43,015 bases of DNA from Gnetum montanum (GCA_015680685.1 MNCI01003312.1:194688-237702), one strand, 5' to 3'. Shown: positions 30,772 to 41,617, counted from the first letter of the stretch. Translations and numbers: made by a program. Notes: generated by a model from the sequence alone, not told the origin.

Positions 30772-33460
30772 ATGCCACTTAAAAGAGTCTTAGAGGTAGA
30801 TGGTCAATCCTAGCATAGGAAGAAGAGACCATGTCATGGATGATAACATGGATGCAAGCAAGTGCAAGAGCTAGAGGCCACACATGCAACAAAACCTACC
30901 AAGGAAGAACCAAAGGTGGAATTTGTTAGGCAATTTTCTAGAGTTTAAATAGGACAATTTGGGCATGATGAATCACTGCCAAGACCAAACTTAGAGGTGA
31001 GACTCATAGAGGCATGCTTAGATAGCATCAGAATAGAGGAGATATATAGAGTTTAGTTCTTTAGAAGCCTAGCTTCGTACCATTCTTAGAGTTCACACCC
31101 CAAGATGTTTGTAAATGATTATAAACATATTCTTTTTGGTCCACCATCTCAACCAATGGGTAATGGGACATGAGCAATACATACCTATTTTTCGAATAAT
31201 AGACAAAATGATGACAATATTAAAATTAAGGACATAACCATCTCTTACTCCACCAAGGCAATTACTGAGGCCATGTCAATTCCTAATGTTAGAATACGTG
31301 TTGTAAAACTGTCAATTCAATCTAATGTTAAGGCTAAGGAAGATGGATGTAGAGGTACTATAGAGTTGATGGAAATGAATATGGTGCACTTACCCAGGTA
31401 AAGAGGATGTACTTTAACATTTTCTTATACCATCTTAATTTCGTGGTATGACCCAATAAAATCATATCTTTCTTTGCCAAGTCATGTGCAACCATTAGTG
31501 GGAAATTCCCTATTAATCTTCCTTAATTAATCTTTCTAAAAATTGAGAAATACTTCAAGGAAAATGAAAAGGGTAGGAAAATGTTTTCCTTTCCATGTTT
31601 TATCGAAAAACTTTGTAAAGGAGAAGGGATTGCTCACTACATGAATGATGTTCTTCATAGGGCACCCACAACATCATGACCTAAAATGATGAAGGAGAAG
31701 CCTTCACTTAGGATTTAAGAAGAAACCTTGCTAGTAGACATTGAAGTAGAAACTAAAATTGGTGATGGTGAAGAGGAAGAAAATGCATAATAAATGTTGT
31801 ATCAACTACCCATGGGATGTGATGGAGATTATTACCCTACCATAAGCCACTTGTATGAACTTTCCCAAACCCTAAGTTGACAATAGGATGATCTTTCCAA
31901 TCTATTCAATGCCAAAAGAAGCCAAGGCACTTCTAAGTGAATCCTTACGAAGGAGGAGTTACAAACAAGCTGCACATTGAATAATTTCCTGAAATATTAG
32001 GTACTGCTCAAGCTTTCTTAATCATGTTAAAAGACAGGGATAGAGATACGGTGATGATCATGTCACATAAAGGATAAGAAATAGGTTCAAAGGTGGTGGC
32101 TGATCATATTGGAGAAGCATTAAATGTTCTCGTAGAACCTATACCAAATGTTACTACTATGGTAGATATTCAAATGTCTGCAGGGACCAGTTTGAGGGAG
32201 ATAGGAAGGAGAATGAATATGGTCCAACACAAGGAGGTGTTGAACATACTGGTGGGAGCTAGGCCATTGATACTGGATTTCTTCAATATTCCCAAAGACG
32301 TCACTATTACCTAGTTTGCACTCAGCAAGATAAAGGGAAAGCTAGTCATTGTTGAAACCCAACTTTAATAGGTGAAGTCGTTGAATCAATAGTTGATCCA
32401 AGAAGTTATATAACTTTGCGCCTAGCTTTTAGACCCAACAATGTATCAACTAAACCTTATAAGGGAATAAGTCTTTAACCAGCTAAAGGCTAAACAATAT
32501 GATATAGAGATGGAGAATGAAAGAGACGTGTGGAATGCATCCTTGTCAAAAGTAATGGTTAATGGACTAAGTAAGGACATTGCCATAGTGCATAAGGAGA
32601 ACATTGAGTTGGCCAAGGAAAATAAGAGGCTGCTAAAAGTTGAAAAGTAGAATAACCAAATGGAAGAATACTATAAGCACCCCTAGGAGTGGTTAGCCAA
32701 AGCAAGCATAGATGTATACATGTTAGTCATAGAAAATAGAAATATCTTAATGGAGAAGGAAATAGAAATCAAGTAGACATTTGTCATCGAAATCACCAAC
32801 TAGAAAAATAAGATCCTTAAATATAAAAAGATCAAAAATCATTATGGGGAGTTGGTGGGCATGCAAAAAGAAATCAATGAAAAAAAATTTAATTGGTGAA
32901 TACTAAGGTCAATAAAGCCCTCCAGCAATCCTACCTGTCTTTGATGTCTCAACACTTATAACTAGATTGAGATCAAGTTGAAGGCCTTGCAAATCAAAGA
33001 AATGAAAGTGTATATGAATTTGGCCATGTTAACTATTGGACAACCAAAAACGAAATTAGAGAAGCAAGTGGGCGATTGATACTTATTGTATAAGAATGAA
33101 GCATTGTAAAAAATGCAAATTGCTAACCTAGAACTAAAGGTATCTAAGGCCAAGTTCATGGATTAAAGAGGGATTCCAAAATATGGCTAAGAGAATGATA
33201 TATTACTAAGGGATCAAAAGGAAGGTGAATGCATTCAAGATTGAGTAGAGACATTTTATGTTCTCAACCTTGCCTTATCCTTGAAAAGTGCTAATCACTA
33301 AGAATATAATCAAACTTGCTTGACTATTTATAATCCCATGAATAAGAAGGAAAAGATGAGAGTCCTACAAAAAGCATTCAGAATCAAGAGCATAGTAGCT
33401 GCAAATAGTGTCAGAGTAGCCACAATTACCACCAAGGCATGAGGAGCCACCGCCATCAAT
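30772..33460 (+). pseudogene. Unknown ORF family, copy B (uninterrupted, about 2.7 kb)
   Basis: ATG at 30772 (MPLKRVLEVDGQS). Conserved with copy A: the IKIKDITISYSTKAITEAM region (31219-31280), the KLCK...APTTS block (31608-31676), and VLVEPIPNVTTMVDIQMSAG with the QHKEVLNILVG block (32120-32290, the best-preserved open stretch). A charged helical half follows (VWNASLSKVMVNGLSKDI; LAKENKRLLKVEK) and the tail is EEPPPSM. Several frameshifts and many stops. Length implies about 900 residues. No LTR follows; sequence changes to the host-like region at about 33.5 kb. It is either truncated or a different genomic copy. Confidence 0.6.
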
Positions 33461-33589
33461 GCTCATAGTTTCAGTATTTTTATGGTTTTTAGTTCACCTA
33501 CATATTTAAGCATCCCCAAAAGATACAGATCTGGCCATCCTGATTTTTATTATCAGTTTTTGTTGCTACCCTACAAACAGCAGCCTCTT

Positions 33590-33842
33590 AATTCGCACGT
33601 GAGAAGAGGATAGAACAACCAAAAAAAAAAAAAAAGAAACAGAAGAAAAAACCGGAAAAGCCCATAGGAAAACAGAATGGGGAGAAAGTAGAAAGGATGA
33701 ACCGTCATTATCGTACATCGTGTACGCGCGGTTTATCCAACTGTTGGTACCTTTTTTGATTTTGATTTTTTTGCGCTGGACCGTCTGACCTTAAGCACTG
33801 CAGGGGTCTGTTAATTATTCGAAATCCGTGCGAGGTAACACC
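33590..33842 (+). promoter_or_regulatory. Candidate host gene 5' flank / 5' UTR
   Basis: CpG-retaining sequence (CGTACATCGTGTACGCGCGG around 33712-33731) unlike the CpG-poor transposon remains on the left. It contains A15 and poly-T stretches, no clear TATA, and ends AACACC directly before ATGG. The 12-mer ATCGTGTACGCG (33717-33728) also occurs in the second LTR palindrome of element 1 (2236-2247). Confidence 0.45.
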
Positions 33843-33965
33843 ATGGAAGAGGTGATATACAAGGAGGATGCCATTTTGGCACTTGTCCAGCATTTCGTTG
33901 AGCCTGTTGTTCTCCAACATAGAAACCACGCAAGTATTGATCTGCAACTAAGGGTAGCCAATCAA
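33843..33965 (+). CDS. Candidate first coding exon of a host gene (41 codons)
   Basis: ATG at 33843 in strong plant context (ACACCATGGAA). It opens 41 codons without stops (MEEVIYKEDAILALVQHFVE..., ending LRVANQ) and reaches CAA/GTCAGT at 33966, a plausible phase-0 splice donor. The peptide is acidic then amphipathic, and resembles an ordinary cytosolic or nuclear protein N-terminus. After the donor the sequence is T-rich, as plant introns are. No second exon could be found to 43 kb, so the intron would be very long and filled with retroelements, or the gene is broken. Product not identified. Confidence 0.5.
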
Positions 33966-34054
33966 GTCAGTAGTATTCTGCTTTTTGTTTGCATCTGTCT
34001 ATGGTTTCCATGAATATTTTCATGTTTTTTGTTTTGTTTTCCACCGGTTTTCAT

Positions 34055-34680
34055 TTCATGTTTGTAGCATTTGTATGCATAAATTATGCAGATAGCATTT
34101 GTCAGAACTTCTGGTTTTTTCCGTTGCTTTTATTTGGTTTCAGCGGCATTTTGCCATCTGGTTGCGTAAATCTTTTTGTGCATTTTGTTTTTGTTTCGGC
34201 TGAGTTTTCGTGTTCATGCTTCCAGCATCTGTATGTTAACTTATGCTCATAGCGTTTGTCAGAATTTATCTTTTTTCGTTGCTGTTACTTGGTTTGGGGC
34301 TACCTGCAGTGTTTTTGGGTTATTATGTCTGCATGTATATCTGGTTTTATGAAATTTTTCGTGCTGTCCGTTTTTGTTTTATCCGATTTTTTATTTTCAT
34401 GTGCATAGCATTTTTGTGCTAAATTATGCTCATAGCATTTCACAGAATTTTATCTTTTCGTTGATATTACTTGCGTTTTATCATCGTTTTGCAGTAATTA
34501 GGATTAATAGTAAGATGTATAATTCAGCTATGAATATTGTTTTAGAGAATGCGATAATTCCTTTTTCTTTTCTAAACATGCTTTTCCTTCGGAAGAGTTT
34601 TTATTGTTATAGTCATAGCATTTGTAGCTAAATTATGTTTGCATTTCAAGAATTTGTTTTATTTTTCATTTAAATAAAAT
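34055..34680. repeat. Degenerate tandem repeat in T-rich intron-like sequence
   Basis: Four diverged units of about 160-210 bp share TAGCATTTGT.TGC.TAAATTATGC, CATAGCATTTGTCAGAA and TTTTTTCGTTGCT. They lie at about 34063, 34223, 34405 and 34614. Not coding. Probably old internal duplications of intron sequence. Confidence 0.6.
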
Positions 34681-35553
34681 TTGGTGGCTATTTTTTGGCT
34701 TAAGCATTATTTGAGAATGCAATAAAACAAGGCCAAGGGGCCTTTTTTTTGTTGGGCCAAAGCTAGGATAATGATGATGATTTTTTTAGTTGAGAGGTCA
34801 ACTACTAGAAGGGCTTGATTTTGGATTGCTACATTATATTTCGTCCATAATATAGGTGACAATTTCCGATTCTAATGGGCAACACTGTGTAAAAATTCAA
34901 TTTGAGTTTGAGTTTCAAAATTCTCTAAAGGTTTTATTCTTGTAACACTAAATTATATTTTGTCAATATTTTACAAGTCCTTGGGACATAGGGTTGTGGG
35001 GATGCATGGACATGTCCTCAAATGCATTTGGGGATGGGAGGGTTTTGTGGGAACATTGTGGGAATGCAATTGGGAGGGGACATGAGAAAGAATGATTTTG
35101 AGGGGTTGAAGATAATGGATGAGTTTGCTACATATTCTTATTTGGGAGACAATTTTAAGATTTGCATTGCAATTTGGACAATAAAGCATTTTGGAAACAT
35201 TTTGGGAAAAAAATGGTTGCAGGTAGGGCATGGATTACATTTTGGTACATCTAGAGGTACACCATGTCCCACTTGTGTCCCTAAGCATTTGAAATTTTGT
35301 TCATTTTCATGTCCACATAGATGCACACATGCAACTATCATGTTTCACTTTAAAAAAGATGAATGAAAAGGAAAATTAATCAATATTTTAGCTTACATAG
35401 CATGAATATCATATGACAATATTGAGAATTCATATGTTGTGCTTCAAGGAGCATGGTAAAATCATACATTAAAGGGCATCAAGTAGACAACTGGCCATTA
35501 TAAGTATTGTCAAATTATTTGCAAGCAACCATAATGTTTTGAAGTTATTCATA
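34681..35553. other. No recognised gene
   Basis: Contains a hairpin AAGGCC..GGCCTT followed by T8 at about 34731-34748, and a G-rich stretch (about 34980-35110, GGGGATG and TGGGA motifs). A 114-codon plus-strand frame (35022-35366) has overlapping opposite-strand frames and no family features. Possibly intron of the 33843 gene. I cannot assign it. Confidence 0.4.
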
Positions 35554-35830
35554 TTTTTAGGAATTAAGGTTCCTAGGATAGAATAAACAAGTTCAACCAA
35601 TGAAATATTAATATGTCGCATAGTTGAGCAAACCATCATAGTGGGAAACTTATAAGAACCACAGTTATAGTACACAAAAAAGTAGTGAATCTTATATAGA
35701 CCAACAAGCTGTGATATAGATAAATGGTGTGATGATAAACATAATGAGGAAGATAGAAACACATGTATGTCATGATATCACCAAACTATGTTCTTAGACA
35801 TCAATGGTTATAAAGTTAGATTGTTAAGAT
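35554..35830 (-). repeat. Partial 3' LTR (R/U5 side) of the minus copia-type element
   Basis: Closely similar to 41641-41910: GAATTAAGGTTC.TAGGATAGAATAAA, ATAGTGGGAAACTTAT, and TACACAAAAAAGTAGTGAATC are shared in order. Similarity stops exactly where the plus-strand copia LTR begins (TGTTGG at 35831), marking it as the insertion or rearrangement point. Confidence 0.8.
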
Positions 35831-36449
35831 TGTTGGAAAAGTGAAGACAAATACGTTACTATTATTTGTTGTATTTCCTCTTATGTTTTCAAAAGGATGT
35901 TACATTATAAAAAAAAGGGGGGGGGGGGGGTGTAACTTTGTAAAGTTATGTTTATGTGGGGATGTGTTTTATCCCACATGAGTTAGGATTGGGGTTTGGT
36001 CCTAATGCTTCCTTATAATTAGAAGGCTGGGAGTATAGGTATGTGTTTTTTGATGCGAAAGCATTCGATCGAGGTTTTATCTTGGAGATGTGAGTCTTGT
36101 TGATGTTGATAGGAGATTTGTTGGAGTAACAAATTGGGTGCTTGGGAAAGATTTAAGAAGAATAGAAGGTAGATTAGCATTGTCATGGAGGTAGGGTAAA
36201 AAAAGCCCAAACCACATAAATCTCTGTGTTCTTGTGCTATTTTCTTTTATTGTTTTCATTCTATTGTTACAGCAAGCATTTACTGGAGTTTACAACATTT
36301 ATTTGATTTGCTATAGTGTGATATTTTCTGCCTTTAACATTTGATTTAGATCTACAACGTTCTAGTAATTTCTCTAGAGCTTTTAATAGTGTGTTTTCAG
36401 ATTAGATTTGCTAATTGTTTTAGCGAAACTCTCGCGTTCGATCATAACA
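35831..36449 (+). repeat. 5' LTR of the copia element (619 bp)
   Basis: TGTTGGAAAAGTG to GATCATAACA, inverted TGTT/AACA ends. A8 followed by G14 at 35909-35930. TTATAATTAG near 36012 may be the TATA region. The latter part (GTGTTCTTGTGC, TTTCTTTTATTG, TTGTTACAGC) resembles copia R/U5. No 3' partner is present for comparison. Confidence 0.75.
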
Positions 36450-36451
36450 AC

Positions 36452-36464
36452 TGGTATTGGTGTT
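36452..36464 (+). other. Primer binding site of the copia element, decayed iMet type
   Basis: TGGTATTGGTGTT, two bases after the LTR; the first six bases match the initiator tRNA-Met complement (TGGTATCAGAGC). Confidence 0.6.
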
Positions 36465-36476
36465 AAATCTAAAGAG

Positions 36477-37560
36477 ATGGAGAGGTTGCAAACAACAAAA
36501 AGATTGGTAAGAAGGAATTGGAATGTTCGGAGCATTTTGATGAAGGCCATTTTAGCACAAAAGAAGTGCCAAAAGGCCCTAGAATCCTCTCAACCAGCAA
36601 TAATGTCGAATGTTGATTGGAGAAAGATTAAGACTAGGGCATTATCTTTCATTCATCCAACCCTAAGCGATGGGATCTTGGTGTCAATTAAACTTAATAT
36701 GGATTCGCATGATCTGTGGCAAACATTGAATAATAGGTTTGATAGAGCATCGGGTTTGAATACCTTTCACATTTATCAGATAGTTTTTATATGCAAGAAG
36801 AGATCTGATGTGTCTTTCCAAGATCATTTGGATAAGATGATGGGATATCTGAATAAGTTGGAAGAGTATGAAATTGTTATTCCAGATTTAGTTAAATCCT
36901 ATGCTTTGTTAGACTCCTTACTTGATTCCTGGTCTGTAGTTGTCACGGCTATTACTACTTCTATGAGTGTTTCATCTATGACATTTGAACAAGTTGTGTC
37001 TACCCTTCAGGATTCATAAGGAAGAGTAGATGAGTCTTCTGGAAATGTTTATGTAGCAGAGGAAAGAGGGAGAAGTAGGAGACATTGTCCAAGTAGTGGG
37101 AGAAGCAGGAGCAGAGGTGTATCATGTGGCAAAACTCAAACTCAACAGTGTTGGTTCGGTAAGAAGAAAGGTCATTTGACAAAGGATTGCTTTGCATGGA
37201 AAGCACAAAAAGATAAGGGAAAGGAAAAAAAGTTGGAAGAAGGAATATCAAAGGTAAATGCAGTTGAAGAAAACGTTAGTTTCTTGGTTCAAGAACCATG
37301 TACAATGGTGGCGGATGGATGTGTCAGAGACATCTAGTTGATTGACTCATGTGCCTCCTATCATATTTGTCCAGATAAGCCTTGTTTTACATTTTATCAT
37401 GACGTTGAATCTGGTTTTGTATATGCTGCTAATGGAAAAGTTTTACAAGTTCTTGGAATTGGAAATATAATTTTGCAACAAGCAAGGATGCCAAAGGTGA
37501 CAATAGATAACATTAGGTATGTTCCTGAAGTCACAAAGAAGTTGATTGCAGTTTCATAGC
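36477..37560 (+). pseudogene. Copia gag and protease
   Basis: ATG at 36477. The gag capsid-like region has WRKIKTRALSFIHPTLSDGI, HDLWQTLNNRF and FQDHLDKMMGYLNKLEE, ending at TAA 37017. The zinc knuckle reads CWFGKKKGHLTKDC near 37145, with the second Cys replaced by Gly. The protease active site reads LIDSCASYHI (37337-37370), where the family has D-S-G: Gly to Cys. Downstream VLGIGNIIL and IRYVPEVTKKLIAVS match copia protease/linker. Only a few stops (37017, 37335, 37557), so decay is moderate. Confidence 0.85.
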
Positions 37561-37619
37561 TAAATGATTTAGGTTTGAATTTCAGTAGTGGAGGTGGACA
37601 TTGGATGATTTCCAAGTGA

Positions 37620-38740
37620 ATCATGACCATTCTGAAAGGAAAGAAGGAAGGTAGCTTATATATGTTGATGGTAGATTCATGTAACTTTGTTGTAGCAGTT
37701 TTTGATGCAGAAAATTTTGAAGTGTGGCATAGATGTCTTGGACACATTGGCTGGTCAAGCTTAAAGGTACTTCAAAATCAGTCTCTCATTCTTGTATTTT
37801 TTAATGTCCAAATTGATTGCAAAGACTGTTTAGTTGGAAAATCTAGGAGAGTGAATTTTTGTAGGGATTTGGACAACAAAAATAAAAATAAGTTAGAATT
37901 GGTTTATTTTGATGTTTGTGGTCTTATGACTCCTATTTCTCTTGTTGGATTTGTTTATTTTGTGACTTTCATAGATGATTGTACAAGAAAGGTTTGGGTT
38001 TATACGTTGAAATCAAAAGATGAAGTGTTTTCAGTTTTCAAAACGTTTGTTGCAAGAGTGGAAAATGAAATAGGTCTGAAAATAAAATGCTTGCAAATTG
38101 ATAATGGTGGGGAGTACATTTCAAAGTATTTGCTAATTTTTGCAATAGCAAAGGAATTAGGCACATTCATACCCCTCCTAGTACACCATAGGAAAATGGA
38201 GTTGCTAAAAGATGCAATAGAACATTGCTAGATTATGCTAGAACAATGGTTTCAGGTGTTGGCCTACCTAAGACGTTTTGGGGAGAGGCAATTAAGATTG
38301 TTGCATATTTGGTGAACAGGTCTCCACATTTTTCAATTGATAATGTTGTTCAAGAAGCTGTTTGGAGAGGCAAAGACATTTCATATAGTCATTTAAGAAT
38401 TTTTGGATGCGAGGCATTTATGCATATTCCAAAGGAGAATAGAACTAAGCTACAGGACAGGGCTAAACGTTGCATATTTGTTGGATATGGAAAATACGAG
38501 TTAGGATTTAGACTTTGGGATCTTGGATTGAAACGTGTAGTGAGATCAAGGGACATTAAATTCAGAGAAAACATGATGTTTAGTGAGCTACAAAAGAAAG
38601 ACAAGGACAACAATGACTCAAACAACATGAGAACTCCTTTTAGGGTGACTAAAGAAGTTGAAAATGATGAAATTCATGGATTTTCCAAATTTGGTTGGAC
38701 AACATGCTGGAATTATAGGGCAACAAGTTGAGAACTTAGA
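37620..38740 (+). pseudogene. Copia integrase, catalytic Glu changed to Lys
   Basis: Zinc region EVWHRCLGHIGWSSLKVL...CKDCLVGK (HHCC). The core has VYFDVCGLMTP (first Asp), CLQIDNGGEY (second Asp) and, after a frameshift near 38190, NGVAKRCNRTLLDYARTM. Here the expected Glu (NGVAER) is Lys, one G-to-A change. The C-terminal part follows: FWGEAIKIVAYLVNRSP, LRIFGCEAFMHIPKENRTKL, CIFVGYG and GFRLWD. Typical length and order for copia integrase. Confidence 0.88.
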
Positions 38741-38859
38741 CAACAAGGAGAAAATGGAGGACAATAAGGAAATGAGGTAGAAGATGATGGACAACAAGTT
38801 GCAGATGTGTCCCATTGGGTTAGAAGGTCAATAAGAGCAACTAGACCTCCTGACAAGTA

Positions 38860-40050
38860 CTCTCTCTCGCTGAATTCTGTACTTTATAGTGATAGTGGTG
38901 AACCAGAAACAGTGGGGGAAGCCATGATGTGTGCTAATGCCACAAAGTGGAAAGCAACTATGAATGATGAATGGGAATCACTCTAGTAGAACAAAATGTG
39001 GGAGCTAGTTCAATTGCCAAAAGGGAGAAAACCCTTGGAGTGCAAGTGACTATACAAAATTAAAACATAGGCCAATGGGGAAAAATGTTTCAAGGCCAGG
39101 TTGGTGGTGAAAGGCTATGCACAGAAACCAAGTATAGACTTTCAAGAAATTTTTTCTCTGGTGGTGAAACACTCTTCTATACAATTAGTGCTATCTTTGG
39201 TTGCTTGCATGGGTTTAGAGCTAGAATAGCTTGACATAAAATCAACATTGCTCCATGGAGATTTGAAGAGGAAATATACATGAAACAGCCAAAAGGGTAT
39301 GAAAAATAGCAAGGTTCAGGTTTGGTTTGTAGATTGAAAAAGAGCTTATATGGTTTGAAACAAGCCCCTATACAGTGGTATAAAAGGTTTGATACCTTCA
39401 TAAAGAAGTTGACTTATCAGAGAAACAATCTGGACCATTGTGTGTATTTTTTTAAAGATGTTTCAGGTAAGTTTACAGTGCTATTGTTGTATGTTGCTAA
39501 TATGTTAATTGCTGGAAATGACATGGCAGAGATAAAATGACTAAAGCTGGAAACCGCCAAAGAATTTGCCATGAAGGATTTGGGACAGGCAAAGAAAATT
39601 CTTGGAATGAATATTTACAAGGATAGAAAAAGGAAGAAGCTGTGGTTGAGTCAGAAAGAATACATTGGAAACATTCTGGAACTTTTCAACATGGAGGATG
39701 CAAAACTTGTAAGTACACCTCTTTTAGCACAATTTAATTTATCAAAGAAGGATTGTCCAAAGTCAAAAGAGGATTTTGAAAAGGTGAAGAATGTCCCATA
39801 TACTTCTACTATTGATTCATTGATGTATGTCATGGTTTGTACACATCTTGATATTGCTTATGCTGTTGGAGTAGTTAGTAGATTTATGACCAACTATGGG
39901 TGGAATCATTGGCTGGTTGTTAAATGGATTCTAAAATATTTAAAGGGCACAAAACACATTGCTTGTGTTTTGGAGATGTTGATCTGCACATTGAAAGTTT
40001 TGTCAAAGGAGATGTTGATATGCACATTGCTTGTGTTTTGGAGATGTTGA
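38860..40050 (+). pseudogene. Copia reverse transcriptase and partial RNase H
   Basis: Starts near TKWKATMNDEWESL, then MWELVQLPKGRKPLECK, FKARLVVKGYAQK and SLYGLKQAPIQWYKRFDTFI. The catalytic box reads LLLYVANMLIAGND where copia has YVDDM: both Asp are lost. The connection MKDLGQAKKILGMNIYKDR...LSQKEYIGNIL...STPL and the RNase H start SLMYVMVCTHLDIAYAVGVV follow. A frameshift near 39955 precedes CFGDVDLHIESF. The element ends within a duplicated 31-bp stretch. Confidence 0.88.
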
Positions 40051-40054
40051 TCTG
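39957..40054. repeat. 31-bp direct repeat at the copia breakpoint
   Basis: The same 31 bases, beginning ACATTGCTTGTG and ending GAGATGTTGATCTG, occur at about 39957 and again at about 40024. A shorter GAGATGTTGAT copy lies between. The second copy ends at the junction with the minus-strand element interior. Confidence 0.8.
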
Positions 40055-40055
40055 T

Positions 40056-41221
40056 TCATCATTGCACATAGTTAATCTCTTCCAAAAGGAGAAGTTGTCA
40101 ATGTACTTTTCTGGAATATCGTTCTTGACGGTTGAGTTAAAGAACTCAACCGTAACCTCATAATCTAGGAACTCATTCTCCAGGGCATGGTAGAGCATGA
40201 TCAGATCCATGGTGTTGCTCTTGAGTGATACAACCCCAGGGTCTGACCATGTCTTTTCTGAAACTTTCATGGTTCTTTTCACTTGTTGCTCTTATTCTTC
40301 ACCCATGCCCTATTCTTCCAAGCCAACACTGGTAGTATATAAATTATCAATGGCTTGGGTATCCCTTCTTCTTACAAGGGTTTTAACTGCCACAAACTCT
40401 ACACAAGACAACAAATATGTACAAGGAAAGAACAAAAACATGAGAGTAGTGCTGTGTATTAGAATGATAGTATAACCTCATTTGCTACTTTATTTCATTC
40501 TTGAGAATCTTGAACCAACTGATTTCTGTCTCCAACCACACTTTCGTATGTAGTAGACTGAGTGCCCTCCAAGTGGTGTTGATCTTCCTATCTTGCACAA
40601 TGATACAACTGGAAATGATTGACACCATGCTACTCCATTGTTCTTGTAGATAAGACCATGGAAACTATGAGTTTGTTGACTTGCTAGCCTTATTGAAGTT
40701 GATAGTGTCTTTGAACATGCAGAGCAAGTTGGTATGGTTAACACTGATTGCATCCACTTCACCACACCATTGCCTGCCACAATTTTAAAGCAAAACCTCA
40801 AACACTTTGAAGAAAACTTCAAAAACTTGAAGCTTGAATTGAACTTGTAGAGAAACCAACCCTCATAGTAGGTTCTGAGGATGAGAGTTACCGCTTAATA
40901 GTCAAGTTTAGGTGGTTGGAAAGTAGTGAATGCCAATAGGCCAGATGCAACAAACTTCTTGGGGAGCTCCTTGATCAATGCCTCTATGCTATTGAGCATG
41001 TAATTGTGCATTGAAACCTTGAATTTTGGCGTGATGTAGGGTTTCACTTGTTTCTCAATTAGCTTCTTATCCAAGGACCGTGACAATTTAGAAACTGTGG
41101 TGTAGTGCACTGTCATCACATCGAACATGGAACTTGCTTCTGAGGGCAAGCCCTGACTGTTTTGGTTCTTTAAGGAAGAACCCTTGCCGTTAGGAGTGAT
41201 ATTGTTGCATTTCAGCACCAT
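40056..41221 (-). pseudogene. Host-like coding fragments inside the minus copia-type element
   Basis: ATG at 41221 (MVLKCNNITPNGKGSSLKNQ) opens 108 codons to TAA. Two further open stretches in the same frame follow: 40822-40490 and 40282 to about 40056 (TWSDPGVVSLKSNTMDLIML, FLDYEVTVEFFNSTVKNDIP). Between them a pyrimidine-rich TTGTTGTCTTGTGTAG near 40399 looks like a splice acceptor, followed by FVAVKTLVRRRDTQAIDNLY. This is not gag or pol. It reads like pieces of a host gene with intron sequence retained. Gene not identified. Confidence 0.45.
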
Positions 41222-41617
41222 TTCAACTAAATCAAATGATAAATTACGTAACTAATGATGTTATGCTTCACTTAACAAGGGGAAAACAACCAAGAACTAA
41301 CATGCAACTATGAATTTACGAAATGTTACATGTTTTCAGGTTAGAAAATTAAAAATGTGGGTAGAAATTGGATGAAGCTAACGATCCAAGCAGACCCGCA
41401 ATGGTGCAAATAGCTCAATTGCAATCAAATCACACAATAGCTCAATTGCAATCAAATCACACAATCAACATTGAAGATGTACCCTAAAACATGAGGCATA
41501 TTGTGCTATAAATAAAATTTCAAATTGCATGGTGTAATAAATGCTGTCATCAACTCACAACCATAGTTATTTTGAATTTTGCGGTTATTGTCCTCAACAG
41601 GACAGATGGTCAAACCA
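41222..41617 (-). other. Leader of the minus copia-type element
   Basis: Between PBS and the first ATG; no ORF. Holds a perfect 27-bp tandem duplication at 41411-41464. Confidence 0.6.
41411..41464. repeat. Perfect tandem duplication, 2 x 27 bp
   Basis: Unit starts TAGCTCAATTGC and ends AATCACACAA; the copies 41411-41437 and 41438-41464 are identical, so the duplication is recent or slippage-maintained. Confidence 0.9.

Larger units (their letters stand above)
35831..40050 (+). mobile_element. Ty1/copia retrotransposon, Tork-like, truncated at 3' end
   Basis: 5' LTR 35831-36449, PBS, gag, protease, integrase, RT and partial RNase H in the copia order (integrase before RT). The LTR/PBS/gag-pol order is intact but the element stops in RNase H at about 40050, without polypurine tract or 3' LTR, where minus-strand sequence of the host element resumes. 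The Tork-like call rests on RT/RNase H phrases such as MKDLGQAKKILGMNIY, CTHLDIAYAVGVVSRFM and KYLKGT. Protease, integrase and RT each carry an active-site substitution. Confidence 0.87.

Noticed and set aside
34731-34748. Hairpin followed by T8 resembling an intrinsic bacterial terminator
   Set aside because: Nuclear plant context; T-rich intron-like sequence makes such structures likely by chance.
35022-35366. 114-codon plus-strand ORF
   Set aside because: Overlapping opposite-strand frames of similar length, repetitive GGGATG/TGGGA content and no family features; treated as unassigned.
40490-40822. Chloroplast transit peptide-like protein on the minus strand
   Set aside because: Ser/Thr-rich character is suggestive, but the frame is one of three stretches of the same host-like fragment, opens only at TTG, and no recognisable mature domain follows.
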